The notes under the pieces: generated by a model | What the model was told of the DNA's origin: nothing | Databases searched by the model: none | What the model saw: the letters and a program-made list of their open reading frames with translations, nothing else | Virus record (IMG/VR): IMGVR_UViG_3300030104_000844 | Span: 1 to 58,600 of that record | Strand: one strand, 5' to 3' | DNA length: 58,600 nt | From: a virus | Shown: piece by piece, positions 1 to 8,728 of the stretch | How positions within the stretch are numbered: the stretch's first letter is position 1 | Layout of the letters: the number at the start of each line of letters is the position of its first letter | Program-made: the position numbers and the translations under genes

Positions 1-825
1 TACATCTATATCGCCTGAAATGTCTAGACTTGCAAAAACAGAAGTACCTGTAGCGGTAACTGTACCCGATATATCTGCATTACCGTTTATATCAATAGTA
101 GTGGCGTTGATCTCTATTTCTGTGTCAGATACTAAATCCAAAACTCCGTCTGCAGATTGATGAATATAAGTTCCAGAATCACCAAACTGTAGTTGTCTGG
201 TGCTATTTAATAAAATACCTGTATCTGCAACGTGGGTAAGAGTCGTGTCTTGATCGTCACCTAAATTAATTACAGCTGCATCTGCTAAAAATAAATCAGA
301 CCATTCTAAAGAAGCAGAACCTAACGCTGCTCCATCAGAAGCACTTGGAACTATCGCACCACTACTAGATATACCTGCTACTGTTGTAGTTCCTGCTAGG
401 TTTAAATCAGTAAATGCATCTATCATAGCTGCACCAGAGCCTGCTCCGTCTGAATATACAGCTTTTACATCGCCTGCAGGAATAGTTACATTAGCACCAC
501 TGCCTTGTGAAATAATAATATTTTGTGAACCTGATGTAGCGTTTTCTATAAACCAAAGCTTAGATACGGTATTAGGACCAATAGTAATAGTACAAGCTGA
601 ATCGAGAGTACCTGTATATTTTAAATACAGAGATCTGCCTGGATCAGTAGAACCGTCTGCTATAGTTGTTGTGTGTGTATCTGCGTTAGTAGTTATAGCT
701 TCTGTACCATAACTAAAAGCTTCAGCAATGAGTTCTAAGTTTGTGTTCGTACTTGTGCCCCAAGTACCTGACTCATCACCCGTAGCTATTTCTTTTAACC
801 TTAAATCATTTACATATGTAGCCAT
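1..825 (-). CDS. Tail fibre protein, N-terminal part (runs off window)
   Basis: The frame opens with ATG at 823-825 after a GGAGGC ribosome site and stays open for 275 codons to base 1, so the C-terminus lies outside the window. The start (MATYVNDLRLKEIATGDESG) and the following beta-rich Ser/Thr/Gly/Asp text, with an 'ALGSASLEWSDLFLADAAVINL' type segment split into short strands and a 'GDITATGTSVFASL'-like pattern near the end, are typical of trimeric fibres of marine phages. It is the last gene read in the structural operon. Receptor binding is inferred from type and position, not shown. Confidence 0.8.
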   Translation of the reverse strand, partial: MATYVNDLRLKEIATGDESGTWGTSTNTNLELIAEAFSYGTEAITTNADTHTTTIADGSTDPGRSLYLKYTGTLDSACTITIGPNTVSKLWFIENATSGSQNIIISQGSGANVTIPAGDVKAVYSDGAGSGAAMIDAFTDLNLAGTTTVAGISSSGAIVPSASDGAALGSASLEWSDLFLADAAVINLGDDQDTTLTHVADTGILLNSTRQLQFGDSGTYIHQSADGVLDLVSDTEIEINATTIDINGNADISGTVTATGTSVFASLDISGDIDV

Positions 826-870
826 TTGTGCCTCCGACTGTTTTGATTGTACACTATATTTATTAAAATT

Positions 871-1695
871 TTAAGCAACTTCTTTCCAATTAGGTGTTTG
901 ATTTTGTGAAACATCAGAAAAACTGGATGTTTGTGTAGTACTTACATTAGAATAGTTCGGTGTTTGATTTTGTGAAACATTAGAAAAACTGGATGTTTGT
1001 GTAGTACTTACATTAGAATAGTTCGGTGTTTGACTATCATTAACAAGACCCCAAACATTTACTGTTTCTATTTCTCCAGTAGCTAATACTCCCATAGGCG
1101 TAACTACAGCAGTAGCTATATTTGTAACAGAACCTAAAGCTGAAGTTCCTGAAAAACCTGTTACTGAAAGTATATTGTTAGTAACTAAAGATACACTTCC
1201 TAAAGAACTTGTAGCAGAAATACCTGTTACTGCTACATTAGCTGCTGCAGATACAGATTCATCACCAAGAGTTCCTACTGATGCTGAACCAGAAACTCCT
1301 GTAACAGCAGCCCCCATAGTAATAGCATCACCTAAAGCTGAAGTTCCAGTATTTCCTGTTACTGAAGTATTAGCTGCTGCAGCAACTGTTTCTGATCCTA
1401 ATGCTGATGTACCTACATTACCCGTAACAGAGATATTAGCTGTTCCTGTTACAGTTTCACTTCCTAAAGCTGATGTAGCACTTACTCCAGTAACTGATAC
1501 TAAAGCTTTGGCTATTACAGTTTCATCACCAAGAGCAGTAGTTCCTGCAACTCCAGTAACTGATACTAAAGCTTTGGCTATTACAGTTTCATCACCAAGA
1601 GCAGATGTTGCACTAAGTCCTGTTACTGATACGGATACAGAGATTCCTCCCCATACATCAGAGCCCCATGTACCTCGCCCCCAACCTACGGACAT
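871..1695 (-). CDS. Repeat-built tail/fibre-associated protein
   Basis: The 274-residue protein begins MSVGWGRGTWGSDVWGG and then has about eight degenerate 22-residue repeats of the form SVTGxxxTSALGxETVxxxA. It closes with two exact-frame 22-residue repeats rich in Asn, Gln, Ser and Thr (SQNQTPNYSNVSTTQTSSFS). No signal peptide or membrane segment is seen. Such GWG...VTG repeat proteins accompany tail fibres in marine phages, so a fibre, fibre adaptor or decoration role is inferred. It sits between the fibre and a small structural gene. The specific function is unknown. Confidence 0.7.
   Translation of the reverse strand: MSVGWGRGTWGSDVWGGISVSVSVTGLSATSALGDETVIAKALVSVTGVAGTTALGDETVIAKALVSVTGVSATSALGSETVTGTANISVTGNVGTSALGSETVAAAANTSVTGNTGTSALGDAITMGAAVTGVSGSASVGTLGDESVSAAANVAVTGISATSSLGSVSLVTNNILSVTGFSGTSALGSVTNIATAVVTPMGVLATGEIETVNVWGLVNDSQTPNYSNVSTTQTSSFSNVSQNQTPNYSNVSTTQTSSFSDVSQNQTPNWKEVA
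893..1024 (-). repeat. Two 66-bp tandem repeats in the C-terminal coding region
   Basis: Units at 893-958 and 959-1024 are nearly identical (one visible base difference), and a third partial copy starts at 1025. Each encodes 22 residues of the upstream-described repeat protein, so the reading frame is preserved if copy number changes. Confidence 0.9.
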
Positions 1696-1699
1696 TTAT

Positions 1700-2131
1700 T
1701 TAAGCTATTCTTATAATAGCGTTTGATGCGTCTGCTGTTGGGAATTGAATAGTAAAATCACCTGCTGTTGAGGTTTTATCTCCACCAAAATCTAATACAC
1801 ATACAGCAGGATCACCTGAAGCACTATCATTAAATATTAAAGCACCTCTAGCAGTAACAGTAGCCGTACTAAATGTTAAATCTGCAAAATCTGTTAATGC
1901 AGTAGTTCCTGATGTAGATGGGTCTACCCTAGTTAATGAGGCACCTTTTGCAGTATAGTTTGTACCAGATACTTCATTAGAAGTAGTGTACGCAGTTGTA
2001 GAAGCACCAAGACTAGCTGAACTTGTGTAAAGTGCTAAATTAAAAGTGCTACCGCCTGAGTTTTTAAAATTATGTACGCCTTCTAATAATTCTTTTTTAA
2101 AAGATGTACACATCGCTTGTGAAATTGCCAT
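1700..2131 (-). CDS. Small virion structural protein of marine phage type
   Basis: The 143 residues start MAISQAMCTSFKKELLEGVH and are beta-rich, ending in an IQFPTADASNAIIRIA motif. I recall near-identical proteins in many oceanic podo- and siphophage contigs next to adaptor genes, always of unknown function. The ATG follows a GGAGAC site. The stop lies 5 bases from the next repeat-protein gene. A head-tail or tail decoration role is inferred from position only. Confidence 0.75.
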   Translation of the reverse strand: MAISQAMCTSFKKELLEGVHNFKNSGGSTFNLALYTSSASLGASTTAYTTSNEVSGTNYTAKGASLTRVDPSTSGTTALTDFADLTFSTATVTARGALIFNDSASGDPAVCVLDFGGDKTSTAGDFTIQFPTADASNAIIRIA

Positions 2132-2421
2132 TATAGTCTCCTTATAATTTCAGCCATATCTTTATGACCTTGTTTTTCTAATAAACCTGCTACTGTTGCT
2201 CTATCGCTAGCTATAGCTTGTTTTAAATATAATAAAACGACTTGTGCCATATTATTTGCAAAAGCATTAGCTTGTGCTTTTACCATTGGGTCAGCATTAT
2301 CACTAATACTAATAAGTCTTTCCATTATTCTTTCAGTCCAGTATTCTGGACTTAAACCTTCGTTTTGTGTAGTTTTTACACTAACATTACCAATTTTAGG
2401 TGTTACTTCAACACTAAACAT
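2131..2421 (-). CDS. Small conserved hypothetical structural-cluster protein
   Basis: The protein has 96 residues, a mixed N-terminus and a helical C-terminus (WTERIMERLISISDNADPMVKAQANAFANNM). A strong GGAGGAG site precedes the ATG. It overlaps the adaptor gene upstream by eight bases and touches the next gene, so translation is probably coupled. No recognised domain. Confidence 0.65.
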   Translation of the reverse strand: MFSVEVTPKIGNVSVKTTQNEGLSPEYWTERIMERLISISDNADPMVKAQANAFANNMAQVVLLYLKQAIASDRATVAGLLEKQGHKDMAEIIRRL

Positions 2422-3079
2422 TAGCTCCTCCAGGATTTAATTTTATTTGATCATTTCTAGCTTCATCCCTAACATTCTTAAACTCACCTAGTAATTTTAA
2501 TGTACTTAATGCTTCTTGAAATTTATTTTCATAAAGCGATATACTCTGTGGATCAAGTTTAAGAAAATACGCTCCTTCTACTAAAGAACCATAAAGCATT
2601 GCGTTAGGTGCGTTTTCAGATAACCAACTTTGACCACTATCTGCTAAAGTAGTTAAAGAAGCAGGTCTGTAGTAATAATGTAGCTCTACACTATAATCTG
2701 TATCTGGTGTAGGTGCAACGATAAAACTATCTTCATCAAACTGTGCATAGTAAAGGGGTTTGCCTGTTGTTGCGGCTTGTGGTGTGAAATCTCTTATAAA
2801 TGAAACTTGTTTTAGTAAAAGATAAGAATAATTATTACTGCCGTCTATTACAGCTAAACTAAATGAAGATAAATAATCATCAGGTGTGCTTAAATAGGTG
2901 TTTGTTTGGCTTAATGTTCCTGTAACATTTTTACGAAATACAGGAAGTTGTGCGTTTTTAAGTATCCTTTCTTCGGTTGTTGTAATGAAATTGTTTAAAT
3001 TATTAACAAAAGTTGTTTCAGAACTATCTAAATAATCTTGAATAGCTGTTTTTAAAGAACTATAGGTAAATCCTGCCAT
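2414..3079 (-). CDS. Head-tail adaptor protein (SU10 adaptor-like)
   Basis: The N-terminal pattern (TYSSLKTAIQDYLDSSETTF, then NNFITTTEERI) and the later 'YYYRP' and 'LYGSLVEGAYFL' segments match the adaptor family named after phage SU10 as I remember it. These proteins sit below the portal and join head and tail. Its 221 residues fit that family. It overlaps neighbours by a few bases within the connector gene set 2131-4091. No catalytic motif is expected or seen. Confidence 0.65.
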   Translation of the reverse strand: MAGFTYSSLKTAIQDYLDSSETTFVNNLNNFITTTEERILKNAQLPVFRKNVTGTLSQTNTYLSTPDDYLSSFSLAVIDGSNNYSYLLLKQVSFIRDFTPQAATTGKPLYYAQFDEDSFIVAPTPDTDYSVELHYYYRPASLTTLADSGQSWLSENAPNAMLYGSLVEGAYFLKLDPQSISLYENKFQEALSTLKLLGEFKNVRDEARNDQIKLNPGGANV

Positions 3080-3420
3080 TATGTTATACTCACTGTTACG
3101 CTACCAACGTTGCCGCTTGTTTGTAATCCTTCTAGTTTACTACCGATTGGGTCACTTTGAAAAGTCATACCGCCTGCTGATGCGTTTGTTGTTTTTACTA
3201 AACCTAATTGTGCTTGTGGTAACGTTACTTCTGGTCTAGGTTGATGCAATGCTTCTGCATCCGCTGTTAACGATGGTGGATCAAGTTGTGGGTGTTTAGG
3301 TTCATAGCACTCATGACAAACTTTAGAATTATCCCATGTCATCCTTGCTTTAGTATATTTATACCTAAAACCACAAGTATCACAAATAAAGTAAGCATAT
3401 TTACCTGAGGCATAAGACAT
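3079..3420 (-). CDS. Zinc-ribbon structural-cluster protein
   Basis: The 113-residue protein carries CDTC (around residue 14) and CHEC (around residue 35), a likely four-cysteine zinc ribbon, followed by a Pro-rich, disordered-looking C-terminal half. It lies between two connector genes with single-base overlaps. A structural or assembly role is inferred from this position. The exact job is unknown. Confidence 0.6.
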   Translation of the reverse strand: MSYASGKYAYFICDTCGFRYKYTKARMTWDNSKVCHECYEPKHPQLDPPSLTADAEALHQPRPEVTLPQAQLGLVKTTNASAGGMTFQSDPIGSKLEGLQTSGNVGSVTVSIT

Positions 3421-4091
3421 TAAATATATTCTCTTTTAGGCACAATTCTAAGTGGTGATCTATCTTCGTCGTATTTAATTGCGTTTAATAAATCTTGTTC
3501 ATATTGTTGTTTTAATATCGGCAATTTTTGTGTATTCTTTTTTAAACATAAGTAGTACGCTAAACCAGAAACTAAACAAGGAAGAAACCTATTTGGTACA
3601 TCTATATCTTGTGCAGAAGCATCAACGTCCTCAATAGTACGCCAAACATAGTAAACTAGTTTGTCGGTTGAGTTCTCTGGTGTTGGATATAAATGTATTT
3701 TTGGTGTTGTATGTCTTTCTAACCAATATTGAGTTGGTCTTGCTTTTGTTGCTTTATTAGGTATACCGACGTATTCGTTCCTATCTATTCTACTTATACT
3801 ATGGTCTGTAACCACATTATTGATTGTTTTTTCTATATAAGCGTCTAATATGTCAATATCAAAAGTATTAATGTTATATTCGTTAGTGCCTTCTGTTAAG
3901 GTAAGTTCTACCTTACTTACTTCCCACATCTGAATACCTCTGTTATTCCAATCAGCAAACATTATATTTAAAGAACGTCTTGCAGTTATTGCATCATAAG
4001 ACGTACGAGCTTCTAAACCTGCAAGCTCATACGCCTCTTCGATTGCGTTTGCAACATTAACTGAGAAAGTTCTTGTGCCCGATGTCGCCAT
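3420..4091 (-). CDS. Head completion/connector protein (P22 gp4-like type)
   Basis: The 223-residue protein has an N-terminal helical segment (IEEAYELAGLEA) and a following 'ARRSLNIMFADWNNRGIQMWEV' type pattern that I associate with short-tail phage connector/adaptor proteins. A C-terminal helix follows (LKQQYEQDLLNAIKYD). It is next to the SU10-like adaptor. Two adaptor-type genes near the portal fit a podovirus neck. Assignment is by pattern and context. Confidence 0.6.
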   Translation of the reverse strand: MATSGTRTFSVNVANAIEEAYELAGLEARTSYDAITARRSLNIMFADWNNRGIQMWEVSKVELTLTEGTNEYNINTFDIDILDAYIEKTINNVVTDHSISRIDRNEYVGIPNKATKARPTQYWLERHTTPKIHLYPTPENSTDKLVYYVWRTIEDVDASAQDIDVPNRFLPCLVSGLAYYLCLKKNTQKLPILKQQYEQDLLNAIKYDEDRSPLRIVPKREYI

Positions 4092-4094
4092 AGT

Positions 4095-4520
4095 TTATGA
4101 ACCTGGAGCTTCGTAATACTTTAAAAACTCACACCAAACAGTGTATTCATTACCTGCATCAGAAGTTGAAGGAATTACTAAAAGTACGTCCCCCGAATAT
4201 CCTGAAGCTGCAGTATTCTTTAAACCACCTATATCACTAAAATCAAATGAATTATCGTAACCAAGTGTTAAAAAAGTTACATCTGTAGTAGCGTCCCAAT
4301 CAAGAGAAGCAGGAGCATCAGGTGCCCCAGTACAGGTGTACCAAATTTTGTTTAAAGCAACATGTGCACATGACTCACCGTTTAAAGTTGAACTATTTAA
4401 AGCAGAAACGTCTACTAATGTTGTACTACTAGCACTTCCGTCTGATAAAACAGAACAATAAACAATAAGTTTTTTCTCACCGTCTAATTGATTAGTTGGT
4501 CCTGTGACTGTATTAGCCAT
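4095..4520 (-). CDS. Small structural protein, unknown
   Basis: This is a 141-residue, beta-rich, acidic protein starting MANTVTGPTNQLDGEKKL, with four or five aromatic-rich strands and no membrane segment. An AGGTAAAC-type ribosome site precedes the ATG. Similar proteins occur near capsid genes of marine phages (from memory). It may be a capsid or neck decoration protein. Confidence 0.55.
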   Translation of the reverse strand: MANTVTGPTNQLDGEKKLIVYCSVLSDGSASSTTLVDVSALNSSTLNGESCAHVALNKIWYTCTGAPDAPASLDWDATTDVTFLTLGYDNSFDFSDIGGLKNTAASGYSGDVLLVIPSTSDAGNEYTVWCEFLKYYEAPGS

Positions 4521-4532
4521 AGTTTACCTCCC

Positions 4533-5039
4533 TTATGCGTCTGCGAATGGTGTAACTATAGTGCCTGAGCCTAAAACTATGCCTTCTATAGCATATTTTG
4601 CTGATGCTATAGCAGTAACTCTTACAATACTACCTGCTAGTCCGCCTTTAGTTGAACCATTCATAGTTAGCACATCATTAGAAGCACCTGAGATAAACAC
4701 TTTACCTGAAGCATCATCTTTGCCTAAATATACACCACCTACAAATTTATCTGTTCCATCAGTTAAAATATCTAAATCTGTTGCTGCTGTTTCAACTACA
4801 AAAAAGAAAGATGCACCTAAGTTATTTGTTTGATTAGGATCATCGTCTCTTCCTGGAGCAGTCGCTACAATACTAGGTAAAGTAAATTTACCGTCTGCGT
4901 CATTACACGTTAATATTTTGCCTGCATGCGAAGCTACTGTAAGAGTAGTGTCTGCTGTCAAGCTAACCACGTTTGCATTACCTGCCGATATAAATCCCGC
5001 TAAAGATTGTACGGGACCTGAAAAGGTTGATTTTGCCAT
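4533..5039 (-). CDS. Small structural protein, possible head decoration
   Basis: The 168-residue protein (MAKSTFSGPVQSLAGFISAG start) is rich in Ala, Thr, Gly and Asp, has repeated short beta strands, and ends in a 'YAIEGIVLGSGTIVTPFADA' type tail. It is the first gene after the capsid terminator at 5155-5174, so it starts a new transcript or is read through. It resembles other phage surface proteins by composition only. Confidence 0.55.
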   Translation of the reverse strand: MAKSTFSGPVQSLAGFISAGNANVVSLTADTTLTVASHAGKILTCNDADGKFTLPSIVATAPGRDDDPNQTNNLGASFFFVVETAATDLDILTDGTDKFVGGVYLGKDDASGKVFISGASNDVLTMNGSTKGGLAGSIVRVTAIASAKYAIEGIVLGSGTIVTPFADA

Positions 5040-5060
5040 ACTAAGTCTCCTTAATAAACT

Positions 5061-5096
5061 CTATCGTCTTGGCTTGTCTGCTAGGGCAGTCGATAG
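5061..5096 (-). promoter_or_regulatory. Nested hairpin in the leader of the 4533-5039 gene
   Basis: CTATCG at 5061-5066 pairs with CGATAG at 5091-5096, and CTGC (5078-5081) pairs with GCAG (5086-5089) inside. It lies between the capsid terminator and the next gene start, 22 bases upstream of the ATG, so it would form in the 5' leader. No convincing promoter box was found here. Confidence 0.4.
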
Positions 5097-5154
5097 ATAA
5101 TTAATATATATCCCTAGTTCTGTTTACATTTTATATTATTAAATACAAAAAAGA

Positions 5155-5174
5155 AAGGGGACCGAAGTCCCCTT
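5155..5174 (-). terminator. Rho-independent terminator after the capsid gene
   Basis: On the minus strand an eight-base stem (AAGGGGAC/GTCCCCTT) closes a TTCG tetraloop and is followed by TTTCTTTTTTG. It lies 19 bases past the capsid stop codon, where it could limit read-through from the highly expressed capsid gene. Confidence 0.85.
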
Positions 5175-5193
5175 ATTAAACAAATAAGCTTGT

Positions 5194-6102
5194 TTACGCT
5201 CCAGGAGAGCCAAAAATACCTCTCCAATCACTAAACCCAAAACTATATCTTTCTCTAGCTTTATATCTAACATTTCCTGTTTCGAAATCACCTTCCATAC
5301 TTGTTTGTACTGGTGTTCTAACAAAATGTTTTAAGCCATTAGGGACATCTGTTTTAAGGAAGAATGCGTCTGTATCAGTCAGATAGTTGTTAACAACGTA
5401 ACCTTGTGGGACCATACCCATATTTCTGATTGCGTTGATATCGTTATCTGATGTTGAAACACGTCCAGGAGACTCCATAAGTCTATCAGCAACAAATTGA
5501 AGTGCTGGTGGAATTATAAGTTTAGTTGCTTGTGCATTGATTTTTAAACCTCTTTCATCTTTAAAGTCAGCAATATCAATTAGTGCTTGTTCTAAAGAAG
5601 TTTCGTTTAAATCCGCAGCTGTAGACAATTCATTTCTTAAATCAATGTTACCTACAGTTGGGTGATCAGTTGCACACAACTCTTTACCATCGCCTCCAAC
5701 AAAGGATGAATTAAAAGCGTTGTTTAAAACATTAGCTGCTTTAACTTGCTTTGTTGTATTCATCGACCTTGCTAGTGCTCTTGTATATCTGGAAGAAAGA
5801 GTATCGTAAAGATTATCCTCTATTGCTTCTTCTGTCAATGCAAAAGCTAGGGCTATAGTCTCATGTGAGTATCTAGATGTAAACGATTCCTGTGCAGTAT
5901 CATAAACAACAGCAGCTCCCTCACCTTTAGTCGGTGCTTCGCCAAAACCTGAAAGCATAACTTCTTCTTCAAAAGCTCTTTCTGAACTTTCTGTGTCGAA
6001 GATTTCTTCATGTTGGTTTTCATAACTGTCGTATTCTAATCCAAAGAGAGCGTGCAAGCCAGGAACTAGCTCTTTGACTAGTTGTGCTCTGTTAATTGCC
6101 AT
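5194..6102 (-). CDS. Major capsid protein (Mu gpT-like HK97-fold)
   Basis: The 302-residue protein builds the icosahedral shell. Features supporting the call are the N-terminal arm (MAINRAQLVKELVPGLHALF), the E-loop-like region 'DTAQESFTSRYSHETIALAF', the 'LATDHPTVGN'-like segment and the C-terminal 'RARERYSFGFSDWRGIFGS' type motif, all recalled from Mu gpT-type capsid proteins. It is flanked by a decoration-like gene and scaffold upstream and a strong terminator downstream. It is a normal length with no delta domain. Confidence 0.88.
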   Translation of the reverse strand: MAINRAQLVKELVPGLHALFGLEYDSYENQHEEIFDTESSERAFEEEVMLSGFGEAPTKGEGAAVVYDTAQESFTSRYSHETIALAFALTEEAIEDNLYDTLSSRYTRALARSMNTTKQVKAANVLNNAFNSSFVGGDGKELCATDHPTVGNIDLRNELSTAADLNETSLEQALIDIADFKDERGLKINAQATKLIIPPALQFVADRLMESPGRVSTSDNDINAIRNMGMVPQGYVVNNYLTDTDAFFLKTDVPNGLKHFVRTPVQTSMEGDFETGNVRYKARERYSFGFSDWRGIFGSPGA

Positions 6103-6116
6103 GTTATTCTCCTATA

Positions 6117-6656
6117 TTAGACTGCAAAAGTGTTTGTTGGGAACGAGAATAGAGCTCTTGCGTTAGCACCAATCGAATTGCTTGGGTTTGACGCAAAGCC
6201 TACACATAATGCCACACCACTAGATGTAGTTGCTGTAACACCCTCTTTCGATCTACCAGTAACTGTACTACCAGCAGTTGTAGAAAGAGTGTATTTGTTG
6301 CCGATAAAACTTACAGCAGGTGTTCCTGCAGTAAATTGAGCCTCGTATACGATACCAGGATCGTTGTATACTAAAGCTTCGGCGTCAGCACTACCTTGTG
6401 TTGCGGTACTCGCTGTCCACACTTTAGAAAACGTAGGTTCACCATCAGACGCTGTGTAAAATACCCCGTAAAACACACCTACAGGTGTATCAGTCGCTCC
6501 TGCTTGTTGAACATAACCGCTTGAAAGAGTAACAACATCTCCACTAAATATGGAAGTGCCATAACCACTTGCGATTCTCATCTTTGCAGGACGAATAACA
6601 CCACCATAAATATGATACGCAGGGGTAAAACCATCAGGGGCGTTTGTATTTGCCAT
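6117..6656 (-). CDS. Capsid decoration/cement-like protein
   Basis: The 179-residue beta-rich protein starts MANTNAPDGFTPAYHIYGG, a start typical of proteins encoded just before the capsid gene in marine phages. The body is Thr/Ser/Ala/Gly-rich and ends in NARALFSFPTNTFAV. It lies 14 bases upstream of the capsid gene and would be translated at similar levels. Decoration is inferred from position and composition. Confidence 0.6.
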   Translation of the reverse strand: MANTNAPDGFTPAYHIYGGVIRPAKMRIASGYGTSIFSGDVVTLSSGYVQQAGATDTPVGVFYGVFYTASDGEPTFSKVWTASTATQGSADAEALVYNDPGIVYEAQFTAGTPAVSFIGNKYTLSTTAGSTVTGRSKEGVTATTSSGVALCVGFASNPSNSIGANARALFSFPTNTFAV

Positions 6657-6707
6657 GTTGATTTCTCCTAAGTTTTATTATAGTTAATATTAATCGTCGG
6701 AATTATC

Positions 6708-7208
6708 CTAACCCTCGTCAGAATTATTCCTACTACCAAATTCGACCTTAGTACTTCTTTGAATATCACTTGGTTTCAAAGGCATTCTAGGGTCACTTTC
6801 TCGCATAAGATTCTGGTCAACACCGTCGATTGCAGACTTTGCCTGCTGCGTAAAATAATCATTTCTTGATTTTGCGGTTTCTACAGGAACTTTTGCAAGT
6901 ATTAGTCCTCCAACACCAATAACCCCTTTGTTTTTTCCGTGGTCAATACTAGGTGCTTCGAAATCAGGATAATCTTCTGCTCTTACGGGCTCATATCCTT
7001 CTCTAATACGTTTAGACATATTAGATTTATCATCGTTGCCTCTAGTTGATTCACGTATCCACCTGAATTGATATCCAGGAGGTGCTTCGGGTGCATCTAA
7101 CATAGATGGGGGTGTCCAAGGTTTACTGCGAGTTTGAGAGTCTCGTGTCTCTGCAGACCTAGAGTTTCTGTCTGTGACGACTTCAGTTTTTATAATATCA
7201 TCTGTCAT
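6708..7208 (-). CDS. Hydrophilic head-cluster protein, unknown
   Basis: Start chosen at MTDDIIK (ATG 7206-7208), which follows an AAGGAG site; a longer frame to 7235 would bury that site. The protein is about 166 residues, charged, with a Pro-rich segment (SKPWTPPSMLDAPEAPPGYQ) and little hydrophobic core. It lies between scaffold and decoration genes. It may be an assembly or minor head protein. No family recognised. Confidence 0.55.
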   Translation of the reverse strand: MTDDIIKTEVVTDRNSRSAETRDSQTRSKPWTPPSMLDAPEAPPGYQFRWIRESTRGNDDKSNMSKRIREGYEPVRAEDYPDFEAPSIDHGKNKGVIGVGGLILAKVPVETAKSRNDYFTQQAKSAIDGVDQNLMRESDPRMPLKPSDIQRSTKVEFGSRNNSDEG

Positions 7209-7209
7209 T

Positions 7210-8079
7210 TTATACTCCTTCAATATGCTTAGCATATTCTGTTAATGGAACGCCGAGTCTTTTAGCAATAGCTACTTGACTAGGTGTCAGTTTTACTTTG
7301 CGTGCACCTTTCTTACCTGCGACTCCAGGAGTCGAGGCAGCAACTTGTTGCACGGGGGCTTGTTGCTCTTGCGAAAACTTTGTAGGGAAGTTTTGTCTCA
7401 TCTGTTTATCTACTTCCTTATAATATTCATCTGAATTTGGATCATATCCTTGTTCTTCAACTAATTGTCTATGTATACCGAAAGCTGCAAAAGTCATCAC
7501 AGTATCTTCACCAAACCAACTATTGTCCTTAGCCCATGCTTCTGCTTTTGGATCAGGAGCAGGTGGCGTATCCGCCTGTAGTTGCACTTGTTGTTGATGT
7601 GATTGCACAGATTGCTCTGCTTTTTTATCTCTAATCGCTTGTTGTGCTTGCAGCCTTTTTAAATTTTCTGCTTCAGCACTTGCACGAGATAATGCTTCAG
7701 TAGCGTTAGCTATGTTTTCTGCATCTCCAGCATCTTGGGCTTCTTTCAAATGAATTTTAGCCCTTTCAATATCTGATTGTACCCTACTATCGTACTCTTT
7801 GAAAAGAGAAGAGTCAGAATTTTTTAATTTTTCTTGTAATTCTGTATTAGTGTGGTTAATTGATTTTGCATAATTTAAAGCTTCATCTCTTTGACGTTCA
7901 GCTTCACGCATTTTATAAGTAAGCTTATCTATACGTTTTTTAACGTTATCACTTACTTCATCTAGTTCATCTTTTGTTTGAACTTTTTCTTCAACAACTT
8001 CTTCAACAACTTCTTCTGTTGTTTCTTGTTCTTCTTCTGGTAAAACCAGTTCTATATTTTCTGCTTCATTATTTTGCAT
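7210..8079 (-). CDS. Capsid scaffolding protein
   Basis: The 289-residue protein is highly acidic at the N-terminus (runs of Glu and Val), then has a long Glu/Lys/Gln/Ala coiled-coil region, and ends with a basic helix-turn-helix-like tail (KKGARKVKLTPSQVAIAKRL). This architecture and its place between portal/co-chaperonin and capsid genes are standard for phage scaffolds, where the basic C-terminus contacts the coat protein. No protease domain is visible. Confidence 0.75.
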   Translation of the reverse strand: MQNNEAENIELVLPEEEQETTEEVVEEVVEEKVQTKDELDEVSDNVKKRIDKLTYKMREAERQRDEALNYAKSINHTNTELQEKLKNSDSSLFKEYDSRVQSDIERAKIHLKEAQDAGDAENIANATEALSRASAEAENLKRLQAQQAIRDKKAEQSVQSHQQQVQLQADTPPAPDPKAEAWAKDNSWFGEDTVMTFAAFGIHRQLVEEQGYDPNSDEYYKEVDKQMRQNFPTKFSQEQQAPVQQVAASTPGVAGKKGARKVKLTPSQVAIAKRLGVPLTEYAKHIEGV

Positions 8080-8094
8080 AATTTCTCCTGTTAA

Positions 8095-8538
8095 TTATGA
8101 TACTATTGCTTCTGGATCATCAACAACAGCTAGTATTTCGTCATCGTTTAAAAGTCGCATATCACCACCTTCTATTTGAAAACGTGCACCAGCATATCTG
8201 CCAAATATAACCCAATCACCTTTCTTACACCAAGGACCTTCTGGAAACTTAATTGTATCTCCATATGCGTCTGGACCTAATGCAACAACATGTCCTACAA
8301 CTGTTGACAACCTTTCTTTATCAATAGTTTGTCTAGCAAGTTGTATTCCACCTTTAGTTGTAGTAGGTAGTGTGAATGGTAAAATTAAGATACGATACCC
8401 CGTAGGACGTGGTAACTTATCTGCATGAGATTCGTAGTTTTCTGGCGTTATCGTGTTTTCATCAGGCTCTAACTCCTTGACTTTACCTTTACTGCCAAAA
8501 TTATCTACTGTGTTTGGAATAACATTTTTGTTACTCAT
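8095..8538 (-). CDS. groES: GroES-like co-chaperonin
   Basis: The Cpn10 core is clear: 'PTGYRILILPF', then 'GGIQLARQT' in the region of the mobile loop, 'VVGHVVALGPDAYGD', 'CKKGDWVIFGRYAGARF' and the end 'DMRLLNDDEILAVV'. It would cap host GroEL during folding of phage proteins, presumably the capsid protein, as T4 gp31 does. A roughly 45-residue N-terminal extension is unusual. The start at 8538 is set by TGGAGG six bases upstream; the ATG at 8544 abuts that site. It overlaps the upstream gene by eight bases. Confidence 0.85.
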   Translation of the reverse strand: MSNKNVIPNTVDNFGSKGKVKELEPDENTITPENYESHADKLPRPTGYRILILPFTLPTTTKGGIQLARQTIDKERLSTVVGHVVALGPDAYGDTIKFPEGPWCKKGDWVIFGRYAGARFQIEGGDMRLLNDDEILAVVDDPEAIVS

Positions 8539-8728
8539 CTGCATCCTCCATATTAGAATGAATAGTTTGTAGTTCTGCTATTGCAAAACTCAAACCGTTT
8601 ATTTCACCTACAATCCGTTGGTATTGTTCATAGTTTTCAATACCACCTGCTGCAAGCGTTTGCGTGAGAGAGTCTATTCTCGCACGATATTTTTGGAGCA
8701 AATGCTCCAATAGTCTTATATGATCCAC
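8531..8728 (-). CDS. Small helical head-cluster protein
   Basis: The protein has 65 residues and is nearly all helix (LLEHLLQKYRARIDSLTQTL, then NGLSFAIAELQTIHSNM). It resembles small coiled-coil proteins found between portal and capsid genes in marine phages. It overlaps the co-chaperonin gene by eight bases and shares one base with the gene upstream. Function unknown. Confidence 0.6.
   Translation of the reverse strand: MDHIRLLEHLLQKYRARIDSLTQTLAAGGIENYEQYQRIVGEINGLSFAIAELQTIHSNMEDADE

Noticed and set aside
1175-1726. 183-residue plus-strand frame
   Set aside because: It is the antisense of the SVTG repeat protein; its repeats are mirror images of that gene's repeats.
5139-5324. 61-residue minus frame across the capsid end
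   Set aside because: It runs through the terminator at 5155-5174 and overlaps the capsid gene in another frame.
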